This document shows positions 25,913-37,000 of a DNA stretch of 64,000 bases, piece after piece. Source of the stretch: Calliopsis andreniformis (taxonomy: Eukaryota > Arthropoda > Insecta > Hymenoptera > Andrenidae). Below the pieces are notes generated by a model. The model ran no database searches. It was given only the letters and a program-made list of their open reading frames with translations, and was not told the origin of the DNA. Both the position numbers and the translations under genes were made by a program. Within the stretch, counting starts at the first letter, position 1, and every line of letters starts with the position of its first letter. The stretch covers positions 18,786,001 through 18,850,000 of the forward strand of contig NW_027480423.1 of the NCBI RefSeq assembly GCF_051401765.1. The letters are read 5' to 3'.

Positions 25913-27900
25913 TTCACTCCAGGGCGTTGCTCCACCAGACCAAATAGTTACGGCCTAAGAAGTCAACGCCAGAAGCATAAAATACGATATAAATACAACA
26001 GCTTTTCCATCGTATAAAACGAATAATTGCAACATGTATGAAAGCTATGGTCATTTCTACATTCCGAGCAACCTATGCTTCACTCTAGGGCGTTGCTCCG
26101 CCAGATCGAATAGTTAGGTCTTTAGAATTCAACGCCAGAAGCATAAAATACGATATAAATACAACAGTTTTCCATCGTATAAAAGGAATAATTGCAAACA
26201 GCGTGAAAGTAATGGTCATTTCTACGTTCCGGACAACCTAGGCTTCACTCTACGGCGTTGTTCCACCAGATCGAATAGTTAGGACCTAAGAAGACAACAC
26301 CAGAAGAATAAAATACAAAATAAATACAACAGCCTTTACACCGTATAAAACGAATAATTGCGACCTGTGTGAAGATTACGGTTATATCTACGTTCCGGGC
26401 AACCTAGGCTTCACTGTAGGGCGTTGCTCCACTAGATCGAAATGTTAGGGCCTAAGAAGTCAACGCCCGAAGCATAAAATACGATACAAATACAATAGCT
26501 TTTCCATCGTATTAAATGAATAATTGCAAACAGTGTGAAAGTAGTGGTCATTTCTACGTTCCGAGCAACCTAGGCTTCACTCAAGGGCGGTGCTCCACCA
26601 TATCGAATAGCTACGGATTAAGAAGCCTACGCCTGAAGCGTAAAATACAATAAAAATACAACAGTTTTTCCATCATATAACAGGAATGATTGCAACCAGT
26701 TTGAAAGTGATGGTCATTTCTACGTTCCGGGCAACCTAGGCTTCACCCTAGGCCGTTGTTCCACCAGATTGAATAGTTAGGGCCTAACAAGTGAACGCCA
26801 GAACCATAAAATGCAATAAAAATACAACAGTGTTTCCATCATATAACAGGAATAATTGCAACCAGTTTGAAAGTGATGGCCAATTCCACGTTCCAGGCAA
26901 CCTAGGCTTCACCCTAGGGCGTTGCTCCACCAGACCGAATAGTTACGGCCTAAGAAGTCAACGCCAGAAGCATAAAATACGACATAAATACAACAGCTTT
27001 TCCATCGTATAAAAGGAATAATTGCAACAAGTGTGAAAGTTATGGTCATTTCTACATTCCGAGCAACCTAGGCTTCACTCTAGGGCGTTGCTCCGCCAGA
27101 TCGAATAGTTAGGTCCTTAGAAGTCAACGCCAGAAGCATAAAATACGATATAAATACAACAGTTTTCCATCGTATTAAATGAATAATTGCAAACAGTGTA
27201 AAAGTAGTGGTCATTTCTACGTTCCGAGCAACCTAGGCTTCACTCTAGGGCGGTGCTCCAACATATCGAATAGCTACGGCCTTAGAAGTCTACGCCTGAA
27301 GCATAAAATACGATATAAATACAACAGTTTTCCATCGTATAAAAGGAATAATTGCAACAAGTATGAAAGTTATGGTCATTTCTACATTCCGAGCAACCTA
27401 GGCTTCACCCTAGGGCGTTGCTCCGCCAGATCGAATAGTTAGGTCCTTAGAAGTCAACGCCAGAAGCATAAAATACGGTATAAATACAACAGTTTTCCAT
27501 CGTATAAAAGGAATAATTGCAAACAGCGTGAAAGTAATGGTCATTTCTACGTTCCGGACAACCTAGGCTTCACTCTACGGCGTTGTTCCACCAGATCGAA
27601 TAGTTAGGACCTAAGATGTCAACGCCAGAAGCATAAAAAACGATATAAATACAACAGTTTTTCCATCGTATAAAACGAACAATAGCAACCAGTGTGAATG
27701 TTATGGTCATTTCTAAGTTCCGGGCAACCTAGGCTTCACTCTAGGGCGTTGCTCCACCAGATCATACAGTTAGGGCCTTAGAAGTCAACGCCCGAAGCAT
27801 AAAACACAAAATAAATAGAACGGTTTTTCCATTGTATAAAACGAATAATTGCTACCAGTTTGAAAGTGATGGCCAATTCTACGTTCCGGGCAACCTAGGT
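25913..27900 (+). repeat. 13-unit-type HOR, copy 3 (12 units, 1,988 bp)
   Basis: This copy retains the AACCATAAAATGC, GTAAAAGTAGTGGTC and AACATATCGAATAGC units at offsets of about 2,154 bp from copy 2. It has a single rather than a double AAGACAACACC dimer and lacks the GACCAAATAGTTACGG unit near 25,270 of copy 2. Length therefore varies between copies by whole units. Confidence 0.8.
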
Positions 27901-28455
27901 TTCACTCCAGGGCGTTGCTCCACCAGACCAAATAGTTACGGCCTAAGAAGTCAACGCCAGAAGCATAAAATACGATATAAATACAACAGCTTTTCCATCG
28001 TATAAAACGAATAATTGCAACAAGTATGAAAGCTATGGTCATTTCTACATTCCGAGCAACCTATGCTTCACTCTAGGGCGTTGCTCCGCCAGATCGAATA
28101 GTTAGGTCCTTAGAAGTCAACGCCAGAAGCATAAAATACGATATAAATACAACAGTTTTCCATCGTATAAAAGGAATAATTGCAAACAGCGTGAAAGTAA
28201 TGGTCATTTCTACGTTCCGGACAACCTAGGCTTCACTCTACGGCGTTGTTCCACCAGATCGAATAGTTAGGACCTAAGAAGACAACACCAGAAGAATAAA
28301 ATACAAAATAAATACAACAGCCTTTACACCGTATAAAACGAATAATTGCGACCTGTGTGAAGATTATGGTTATATCTACGTTCCGGGCAACCTAGGCTTC
28401 ACTGTAGGGCGTTGCTCCACTAGATCGAAATGTTAGGGCCTAAGAAGTCAACGCC
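27901..28455 (+). repeat. 13-unit-type HOR, copy 4 left part
   Basis: It starts at the same marker and follows copy 3 through the CCGGACAACCTAGG, AAGACAACACC and TCGAAATGTTAGGGCC units. The match then stops abruptly at about 28,455, where the patchwork segment begins. The HOR resumes near 29,570. Confidence 0.8.
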
Positions 28456-29569
28456 AGAAGCATAAAATACGATATAAATACAACAGCTTTTCCATCGTAT
28501 AAAACGAATAATTGCAACCAGTGTGGAAGTTATGGTCATTTCTACGTTCCGGGAAACCTAGGTTTCACTCTAGGGCGTTGCTCCGCCAGATCGATTAGCT
28601 AGAGACTTAGAATTCAAAGCCAGAAGGATAAAATACAGTATAAGTACAACAGTTTTTTCATCGTATGAAATGAGTAATTGCAAACATTGTGAAAGTAATG
28701 GTCATTTCTACGTTCCGGGCAACCTAGGCGTCCCTCTAGGGCGTTGCTCCACCACATCGAATAGCTACGGCCTTAGAAGTCAACGCCAGAAGCATAAAAT
28801 ACGATATAAATCCAACAGCTTTTCCATCGTATGAAACGAATAATTGCAACCAGTGTGAAAGTTATGGTCATTTCTACGTTCCGGGCAACCTAGGCTTCAC
28901 CCTAGGCCGTTGTTCCACCAGATGGAATAGTTAGGGCCTAACAAGTCAACGCCAGAAGCATAAAATACGATATAAATACAACAGCTTTTCCATCGTATAA
29001 AACGAATAATTGCAACCAGTGTGGAAGTTATGGTCATTTCTACGTTCCGGGCAACCGAGGCTCCACTCTAAGGCGTTGCTCGACCAGATCGAATAGCTAG
29101 GGCCTTAGAAGTCAACGCCCGAAGCATAAAATACAAAATAAATAGAACAGTTTTTCCATCGTATAAAACGAATAATTGCTACCAGTGTGAAAGTTATGGT
29201 CATTGCTACGTTCCGCGCAACCTAGGCTTCACCCAAGGGCGTTGTTCCACCAGATGGAATAGTTAGGGCCTAAGAAGTCAACGCCAGAAGCATAAAATAC
29301 CATATAAATACAACTGTTTTTCCATCGTATAAAAGGAATAATTGCATGCAGTGTGAAAGCAATTGTCATTTCTACGTTCCGGGCAACCTAGGCTTCACTC
29401 TAGGGCGCTGCTCCACAAGATCAAACGGTTAGGGCCTTAGAAGTCAACGCCCGAAGCATAAAATACAAAATAAAAAGAACAGTTTTTCCATTGTATAAAA
29501 CGAATAATTGCTACCAGTGTAAAAGTTATGGTCATTTCTACGTTCCGGGCAACCCGGGCTTCACCCTAG
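28456..29569 (+). repeat. Patchwork segment inside the 13-unit HOR
   Basis: About 1.1 kb interrupts HOR copy 4. Its pieces match other places in the window. The first, 28,550-28,680, matches about 17,105-17,230 (CCGGGAAACCTAGGTTTC, ATCGATTAGCTAGAGAC). The second, 28,741-28,870, matches about 19,290-19,420 (GATATAAATCCAACAG, TATGAAACGAATAATTG). The third, 29,286-29,566, matches 15,520-15,800 almost exactly at an offset of 13,766 bp (ATACCATATAAATACAACTG, CCACAAGATCAAACGG). It looks like a block imported from the 15-19 kb type of array. Confidence 0.75.
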
Positions 29570-30387
29570 GGCGTTGCTCCGCCAGATCGAATAGTTAGGT
29601 CCTTAGAAGTCAACGCCAGAAGCATAAAATACGATATAAATACAACAGCTTTTCCATCGTATAAAAGGGATAATTGCAAACAGCGTGAAAGTAATGGTCA
29701 TTTCTACGTTCCGGACAACCTAGGCTTCACTCTACGGCGTTGTTCCACCAGATCGAATAGTTAGGGCCTAAGAAGACAACACCAGAAGAATAAAATACAA
29801 AATAAATACAACAGCCTTTACGCCGTATAAAACGAATAATTGCGACCTGTGTGAAGATTATGGTTATATCTACGTTCCAGGCAACCTAGGCTTCACTCTA
29901 GGGCGTTGCTCCGCCAGATCGAAATGTTAGGGCCTAAGAAGTCAACGCCCGAAGCATAAAATACGATACAAATACAATAGCTTTTCCATCGTATTAAATG
30001 AATAATTGCAAACAGTGTGAAAGTAGTGGTCATTTCTACGTTCCGAGCAACCTAGGCTTCACTCTAGGTCGGTGCTCCCCCATATCGAATAGCTACGGAT
30101 TAAGAAGCCTACGCCTGAAGCATAAAATACAATAAAAATACAACAGTGTTTCCATCATATAACAGGAATAATTGCAACCAGTTTGAAAGTGATGGTCATT
30201 TCTACGTTCCGGGCAACCTAGGCTTCACCCTAGACCGTTGTTCCACCGGATTGAATAGTTAGGGCCGAAGAAGTGAACGCCAGAACCATAAAATGCAAGA
30301 AAAATACAACAGTGTTTCCATCATATAACAGGAATAATTGCAACCAGTTTGAAAGTGATGGCCAATTCTACGTTCCGGGCAACCTAG
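29570..30387 (+). repeat. 13-unit-type HOR, copy 4 right part
   Basis: After the patchwork the HOR resumes in register with GCTCCGCCAGATCGAATAG. It carries the AAGACAACACC dimer, the TACAAATACAATAGC unit, GGATTAAGAAGCCTACGCC, and the AACCATAAAATGCAAGAAAA unit (about 30,285; a single change from the AATAAAA of copies 1-3). It then joins the 830-bp block at 30,388. Confidence 0.8.
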
Positions 30388-31216
30388 GCTTCACCCTAGG
30401 GCGTTGCTCCACCAGACCGAATAGTTACGGCCTAAGAAGTCAACGCCAGAAGCATAAAATACGACATAAATACAACAGCATTTCCATCGTATAAAAGGAA
30501 TAATTGCAAACAGTGTGAAAGTTATGGTCATTTCTACGTTCCAGGCAATCTAGGCTCCACTCTAGGGCGTTGCTCCACCAGATCGAAATGTTAGGGCCTA
30601 AGAAGTCAACGCCCGGAGCATAAAATACGATATAAATACAACAGCATTTCCATCGTATTAAATGAATAATTGCAAACAGTGTAAAAGTAGTGGTCATTTC
30701 TAAGTTCCGAGCAACCTAGGCTTCACACTAGGGCGGTGCTCCAACATATCGAATAGCTACGGCCTTAGAAGTCTACGCCGAAGCATAAAATACAATATAA
30801 ATATAACAGTTTTTCCATCGTATAGAACGAATAATAGCAACCAGTGGCAAAGTTATGGTCATTTTTGCATTCCGGGCACACTAGGCTTCACTCTAGTGCG
30901 TTGTGCCACCAGATGGAATAGTTAGGTCCTAAGAAGTCAACGCCAGAAGCATAAAAAACGATATAAATACAACAGTTTTTCCATCGTATAAAACGAATAA
31001 TAGCAACCAGTGTGAATGTTATGGTCATTTCTATGTTCCGGGCAACCTAGGCTTCACTCTAGGGCGTTGCTCCACCAGATCATACAGTTAGGGCCATAGA
31101 AGTCAACGCCCGAAGCATAAAACACAAAATAAATACAACGGTTTTTCCATTGTATAAAACGAATAATTGCTACCAGTTTGAAAGTGATGGCCAATTCTAC
31201 GTTCCGGGCAACCTAG
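30388..31216 (+). repeat. Right-hand copy of the 20,440-21,268 block
   Basis: It is nearly identical to the left-hand copy. One small difference is CCAGTGGCAAAG here against CCAGTGTGAAAG there, near 30,840. The match ends at about 31,216, where this copy runs into the 332-bp dimer repeats while the left copy runs into the 13-unit HOR. Confidence 0.85.
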
Positions 31217-31217
31217 G

Positions 31218-32040
31218 CTTCACTCTAGGACGTTGCTCTACCAGATCGAATAGTTAGGGCCTATGAAGTCAACGCCAGAAGCATAAAATACAATAAAGGT
31301 GCAACAGTTTTTCCATCGTGTAACAGGAATAATTGCAACCAGTGTGATTGTTATGGTCATTTCTACTTCCCGGGCAACCTAGGCTTCACTCTAGGGCGTT
31401 GCTCCACCAGATCGAATAGTTAGGGCCTTAGAAGTCAGCGCCCGAAGCATAAAATGCAAAATAAATAGAACAGTTTTTCCATTGTATAAAAAGAGTAACT
31501 GCAACCAGTGTGAAAGTACTGGTCATTTCTACGTTCCGGGTAACCTAGGCTTCACTCTAGGACGTTGCTCCACCAGATCGAATAGTTAGGTCCTATGAAG
31601 TCAACGCCAGAAGCATTAAAATACAATAAAGGTGCAACAGTTTTTCCATCGTGTAACAGGAATAATTGCAACCAGTGTGATTGTTATGGTCATTTCTACT
31701 TCCCGGGCAACCTAGGCTTCACTCTAGGGTGTTGCTCCACCAGATCGAATAGTTAAGGCCTTAGAAGTCAGCGCCCGAAGCATAAAATGCAAAATAAATA
31801 GAACAGCTTTTCCATTGTATAAAACGAATAACTGCAACCAGTGTGAAAGTACTGGTCATTTCTACGTTCCGGGTAACCTAGGCTTCACTCTAGGACGTTG
31901 CTCCACCAGATCGAATAGTTAGGGCCTATGAAGTCAACGCCAGAAGCATAAAATACAATAAAGGTGCAACAGTTTTTCCATCGTGTAACAGGAATAATTG
32001 CAACCAGTGTGATTGTTATGGTCATTTCTACGTTCCGGGT
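31218..32040 (+). repeat. 332-bp dimer repeats (two full, one partial)
   Basis: The marker CTTCACTCTAGGACGTTGCT occurs at 31,218, 31,550 and 31,883, giving steps of 332 and 333 bp. The extra base is in CATTAAAATAC near 31,615. Each dimer pairs a unit with CAATAAAGGTGCAACAG and GTGTAACAGG with a unit with GAAGTCAGCGCCCG or GTCAGCG and AATAAATAGAACAG. The third dimer is interrupted at about 32,040. Confidence 0.85.
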
Positions 32041-33271
32041 AACCTAGGCGTCACTCCAGGGCGTTGCTCCATCATATCTAATAGCTACGGCCTTAGAAGT
32101 CAACGCCAGAAGCACAAAATGCAATAAGAATGCAGCAGTTTTTCCATCGTATAGCATGACTAATTGCAACCAGTGCGAAAGTAATGATCATATCGACATT
32201 TCGGGCATCCTAGACTTAACTCTGAGGCGCTGCTCCACCAGATCCAAGAGTTAGGGCCTTAGAAGTCAACGCCAGAAGCATAAAACACGATATAAATACA
32301 ACAGCTCTTCCATCGTATAAAACGAATAATGGTAACCAGTGTGAAAGTTATGGTCACTTCTACGTTCCAGTCAACCTAGGCTTCACTCTAGGTCGTTGCT
32401 CCACCAGATCTAATAGTTAGGGCCTATGAAGTCAACGCCAGAAACATAAAATACGATAAAGATGCAACAGCTTTTACGTCGTACAACAGGAGTAACTGCA
32501 ACCAGTGTGAAAGTACTGGTCATTTCTACGTTCCGGGCAACCTAGGCTTCACCCTAGGGCGTTGTTCCACCAGATCGAATAGTTGCGGCCTTAGAAGTCA
32601 ACTCCAGAATCATAAAATACAATAAAGATGCAACAGTTTTTGCATCGTACAACAGGAATAACTGCAAACAGTGTGAAAGTACTGGTCATTTCTACGTTCC
32701 GGGTAACCTAGGTTTCACTCTAGGGCGTTGCTCCACCAGATCGAATAGTTAGCGCGTCAGAAGTCAACGCCCGAAGCATAAAATGCAAAATAAATAGAAC
32801 AGTTTTTCCATTGTATAAGACGAGTAACTGTAACCAGTGTGAAAGTACTGGTCATTTCTACGTTCCGGGTAACCTAGGTTTCACCCTAGGTCGTTGCTCC
32901 ACCAGATCGAATAGTTAGGGCCTTAGAAGTCAACGCCAGAAGCATAAAATACAATAAAGATGCAACAGTTATTCCTTCGTACATCAGGAGTAACTGCAAA
33001 CAGTGTGAAGGTAATGGTATGTTCTACGTTCCGGGCAACCTAGGCTTCACTCTAGGGCGGTGCTCCACCAGATCAAATAGTTAGGGCATAAGAAGTCAAC
33101 GCCAGAAGCATAAAATACGATATAAATACAACAGCTTTTCCATCGTAGAAAACGAATAATGGCAACCAGTGTGAAAGTTATGGTCACTTCTATTTCCCGG
33201 GCAACCTAGGCTTCACTCTAGGGCGTTGCTCCACCAGATTGAATAGTTAGGGCCTTAGAAGTCAACGCCCG
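32041..33271 (+). repeat. Mixed satellite units after the dimers
   Basis: About seven units with no clear short period. One unit near 32,100-32,227 carries the CTTAACTCTGAGG variant together with GCAGCAGTTTTTCC and GTATAGCATGACTAATTG; the same combination appears near 2,760-2,857. Several units have GAGTAACTGCAA(A/C)CAG and AGTACTGGTCATTTC. Nothing other than satellite is seen. Confidence 0.8.
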
Positions 33272-34054
33272 AAGCATAAAGTGCAAAATAAATAGAACAG
33301 TTGTTCCATTGTCTAAAACGAATAACTGCAACGAGTGTGAGAGTACTGGTCATTTCTACGTTCCGGGCAACCTAGGCTTCACCCTAGGGCGTTGTTCCAC
33401 CAGATGGAATAGTTAGGGCCTAAGAAGTCAACGCCAGAAGCATAAAATCCGATATAAATACAACAGCTTTTCCATCGTAGAAAATGAATAATGGCAACCA
33501 GTGTGAAACTTATGGTCATTTCTACGGTCCGGGCAACCTAGGCTTCACTCTAGGGCGTTGCTCCACCAGATCGAATAGCTAGGGCCTTGGAAGTCAACGC
33601 CCGAAGCATAAAACATAATATAAATACAACAGTTTTTCCATCGTATAAAATGAATAATTGCAGACATTGTGAAAGTAATGGTCATTTCTACATTCCGGGC
33701 AACCTAGGCGTCACTCTAGGGCGTTGTTCCACCAGATCGAATAGTTAGGGGCTTAGAACTCAACCCCAGAAGCATAAAGTGCAAAATAAATAGAACAGTT
33801 GTTCCATTGTCTAAAACGAATAACTGCAACGAGTGTGAGAGTACTGGTCATTTCTACGTTCCGGGCAACCTAGGCTTCACCCTAGGGCGTTGTTCCACCA
33901 GATGGAATAGTTAGGGCCTAACAAGTCAACGCCAGAAGCATAAAATCCGATATAAATACAACAGCTTTTCCATCGTAGAAAATGAATAATGGCAACCAGT
34001 GTGAAAGTTATGGTCATTTCTACGGTCCGGGCAACCTAGGCTTCACTCTAGGGC
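33272..34054 (+). repeat. 498-bp (three-unit) step duplication
   Basis: 33,272-33,556 recurs at 33,770-34,054, an offset of exactly 498 bp (3 x 166). Shared rare variants are AACAGTTGTTCCATTGTC, CAACGAGTGTGAGAG and TCTACGGTCCGGGC. The intervening unit carries CATAATATAAATAC and GCAGACATTGTG. Confidence 0.83.
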
Positions 34055-37000
34055 GGTGCTCCACCAGGTCAAATAGTTAGGGCCTAAGAAGTCAACGCCA
34101 GAAGCATAAAATACAATAAAAATGCAACAGTTTTTCCATCGTATAGCATGAATAATTGCAACGTGTGAGAAATTTATGGTCACTTCTACGTCCCGGGCGA
34201 CCTAGGCTTCACTCTAGGGCGTGGCTCCACCAGATCGAATGGTTAGGGCCTAAGAAGTCAACGCCAGAAGCATAAAATACTATATAAATACAACAGTTTT
34301 TCAATCGTATGAAATCAGTGACTGCAAACATTGTGAAAGTAGCGGTCATTTCTACGTTCCGGGCACTCTAGGCTTCACTGTAGGGCGTTGGTACACCAGA
34401 TACAATAGCTAGGGCCTAAGAAGTCAACGCCAGAAGCATAAAGTACGACATAAATACAACAGCTTTTCCTTCGTATATAATGTATATTTGCAACCAGTGT
34501 GAAAGTAATGGTCATTTCTACGTCCGGGCAACCTAGGCTTCACCTTAGGGCGTTGCTCCACCAGATCGAATAGTTAGGGCCGGAGGAGTCAACGCCAGAA
34601 GAATAAAACACAATATAAGTACAACAGCTTTGCCACCGTATAAATTGAATAATTGCAAACAGTGTGAAAGTAATGGTCATTTCTACGTTCCCAGCAATCT
34701 TTGCTTCACTCTAGGGCGTTGCTCCACCAGATGGAATAGTTACGTCCTTAGAAGTCAACGCCAGAAGCGTAAAATACGACATAAATACAACAGCTTTTCC
34801 ATCGTATAAAATGAATAATTGCAACCAGTGTGAAAGATATGGTCATTTCTACGTTCAGGCGACCTAGGCTTCAATCTAGGGCTTCGCTTCGCCAGATCGA
34901 ATAGCTAGGGCCTTTGAATTTAACGCCAGAAGTATGAAACACAATAAAAATACAACAGTTTTTCCATCGTATAACAGGAATAATTGCAACAGTGTGAAAG
35001 TAATGGTCATTTCTACGTTCAGGGCATCCTAGGCTTCCACTCTTGGGCGTTGTTCCACCAGATCGAATAGTTAGGGCCTAAGAAGTCAACGCCAGAAGAA
35101 TAAAATACAGTATAAGTACATCAGTTTTTCCATCATATAACAGGAATAAAGCAACGAGTTTGAAAGTGATGGTCATTTCTGCGTTCCGGGCACCCTAGGC
35201 TTCACTGTAGGGCATTGCTCCACCTGATCGAATAGTTAGGGCCTAAGAGGTCAACGCTGGAAGCATAAAATACAATATAAATACAACAGCTTTTCCATCG
35301 TATTAAACGAATAATGCAACCAGTGTGAATGTTATGGTCGTTTCTACGTTCCGGACAACCTAGGCTTCACCATAGGGCGTTGTTCCACCAGATCGAATAG
35401 TTAGGGCCTAAGAAGTCAACGCCAGAAGAATAAAACACAATATAAGTACAACAGCTTTTCCATCGTATAAAAATAATAATTGCAACCATTGTGAAAGTAA
35501 TGGTCATTTCTACGCTCCGGGCAACATACCCTTCACTCTTGGACGTTGCCGCACGAGTTCGAATAGCTAGGACCTTAGAAGTCAACGCCTGAAACATAAA
35601 ATACAATAAAAATACAACAGTTTTTCCATCGTATAACGGGAATAATTGCAACCATTGTGAAAGTAATGGTCATTTCTACGCTCCGGGCAACCTAGGTTTC
35701 ACTCTAGGGCATTGCTCCACCAGATGGAATAGCTTGGGCCTTAGAAGTCAACGCCCGAAACATAAAATACAATAATAACACAACAGTTTTTCCATTGTAT
35801 AAAGCGTATAATTGCAACCAGTGTGAAAGTTATGGTCATTTCTACGTTCCGTGCAAACTAGGCTCCACTCTAGGGCGTTGCTCCACAAGATCGAATGGTT
35901 AGGGACTTAGAAATCAACGCCAGAAGAATAAAATAGAATATGAGTACAACAGTTTTTCCATCCCATAAAATGAATAATTGCAAACATTGTGAAAGTAATG
36001 GTCATTTCTACGTTCCGGGCAACCTAGGCGTCACACTAGGGCGTTGCTCCACCACATCTAATAGCTACGGCCTTAGAAGTCAGCGCCCGAAGCATAAAAT
36101 ACAATAAAAATACAACAGCTTTTCCATCGTGTAACAGGAATAATTGCAACCATTGTGAAAGTACTGGTCATATCTACGTTCGGGGTAACCTAGGCTTCAC
36201 TCTAGGGCGTTGCTCCACCAGATAGAATAGCTAGGGACTTGGAGGTCAACGCCAGAAGCATAAAATACAATAAAAATACAACAGCTCTTCCATCGTGTAA
36301 CAGGAATAATTGCAACCAGTGTGAAAGTAATGGGCATTTCTACGTTCCGCGCAACCTAGGCTTCACTCGAGGGCGTTGCTCCACCAGATCGAATAGTTAG
36401 GGCGTAAGAAGTCAACGCCAGAACCATAAAATACAATATAAATAGAACAGTTTTTCCATTGCATAAAGTGAATAATGCAACCAGTGCGAAAGTTATGGTC
36501 ATTTCTACGTTCCGTGCAACCTAGGCTTCACTCTAGGGCGTTGGTCCACCAGACCGAATAGTTTGGACCTAACAAGTCAACGCCAGAAGCATAAAATACA
36601 ATATGAATACAACAGCTTTTCCATCGTATAGAGCCAATAATTGCAACCAGTGTAAAAGTAATGGTCATTTCTACGTCCCGGGCAACCTAGGCTTCACCCT
36701 AGGGCGTTGTTCCACCAGATGGAATAGTTAGGGCCTTAGATGTCAACGCCAGAAGCATAAAATACAATAAAAATTCAACTGTTTTTCCATCGTATAAAAA
36801 GAATAATTGCAACCAGTGTGAAAGTAATGGTCATTTCTACGTTCCGGGCAACCTAGGCTTCACCCTAGGGTGTTGTTCCACCAGATCGAATAGTTAGGAC
36901 CTAGGAAGTCAACGCCAGGAGAATAAAATACAATATAAGTACAACAGTTTTTTCATCATATAAAACGAATAATTGCAAGCAGTGTGAAAGTAATGGTCAT

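Noticed and set aside
22868..27442. A recurring protein-like series of 109, 109 and 87 residues that looks like a small paralogous family
   Set aside because: The three frames sit at the same place in successive HOR copies (22,868, 25,025 and 27,179). Their similarity is inherited from the HOR, and the frame is open only because of a missing T in GTTTTCCATCG.
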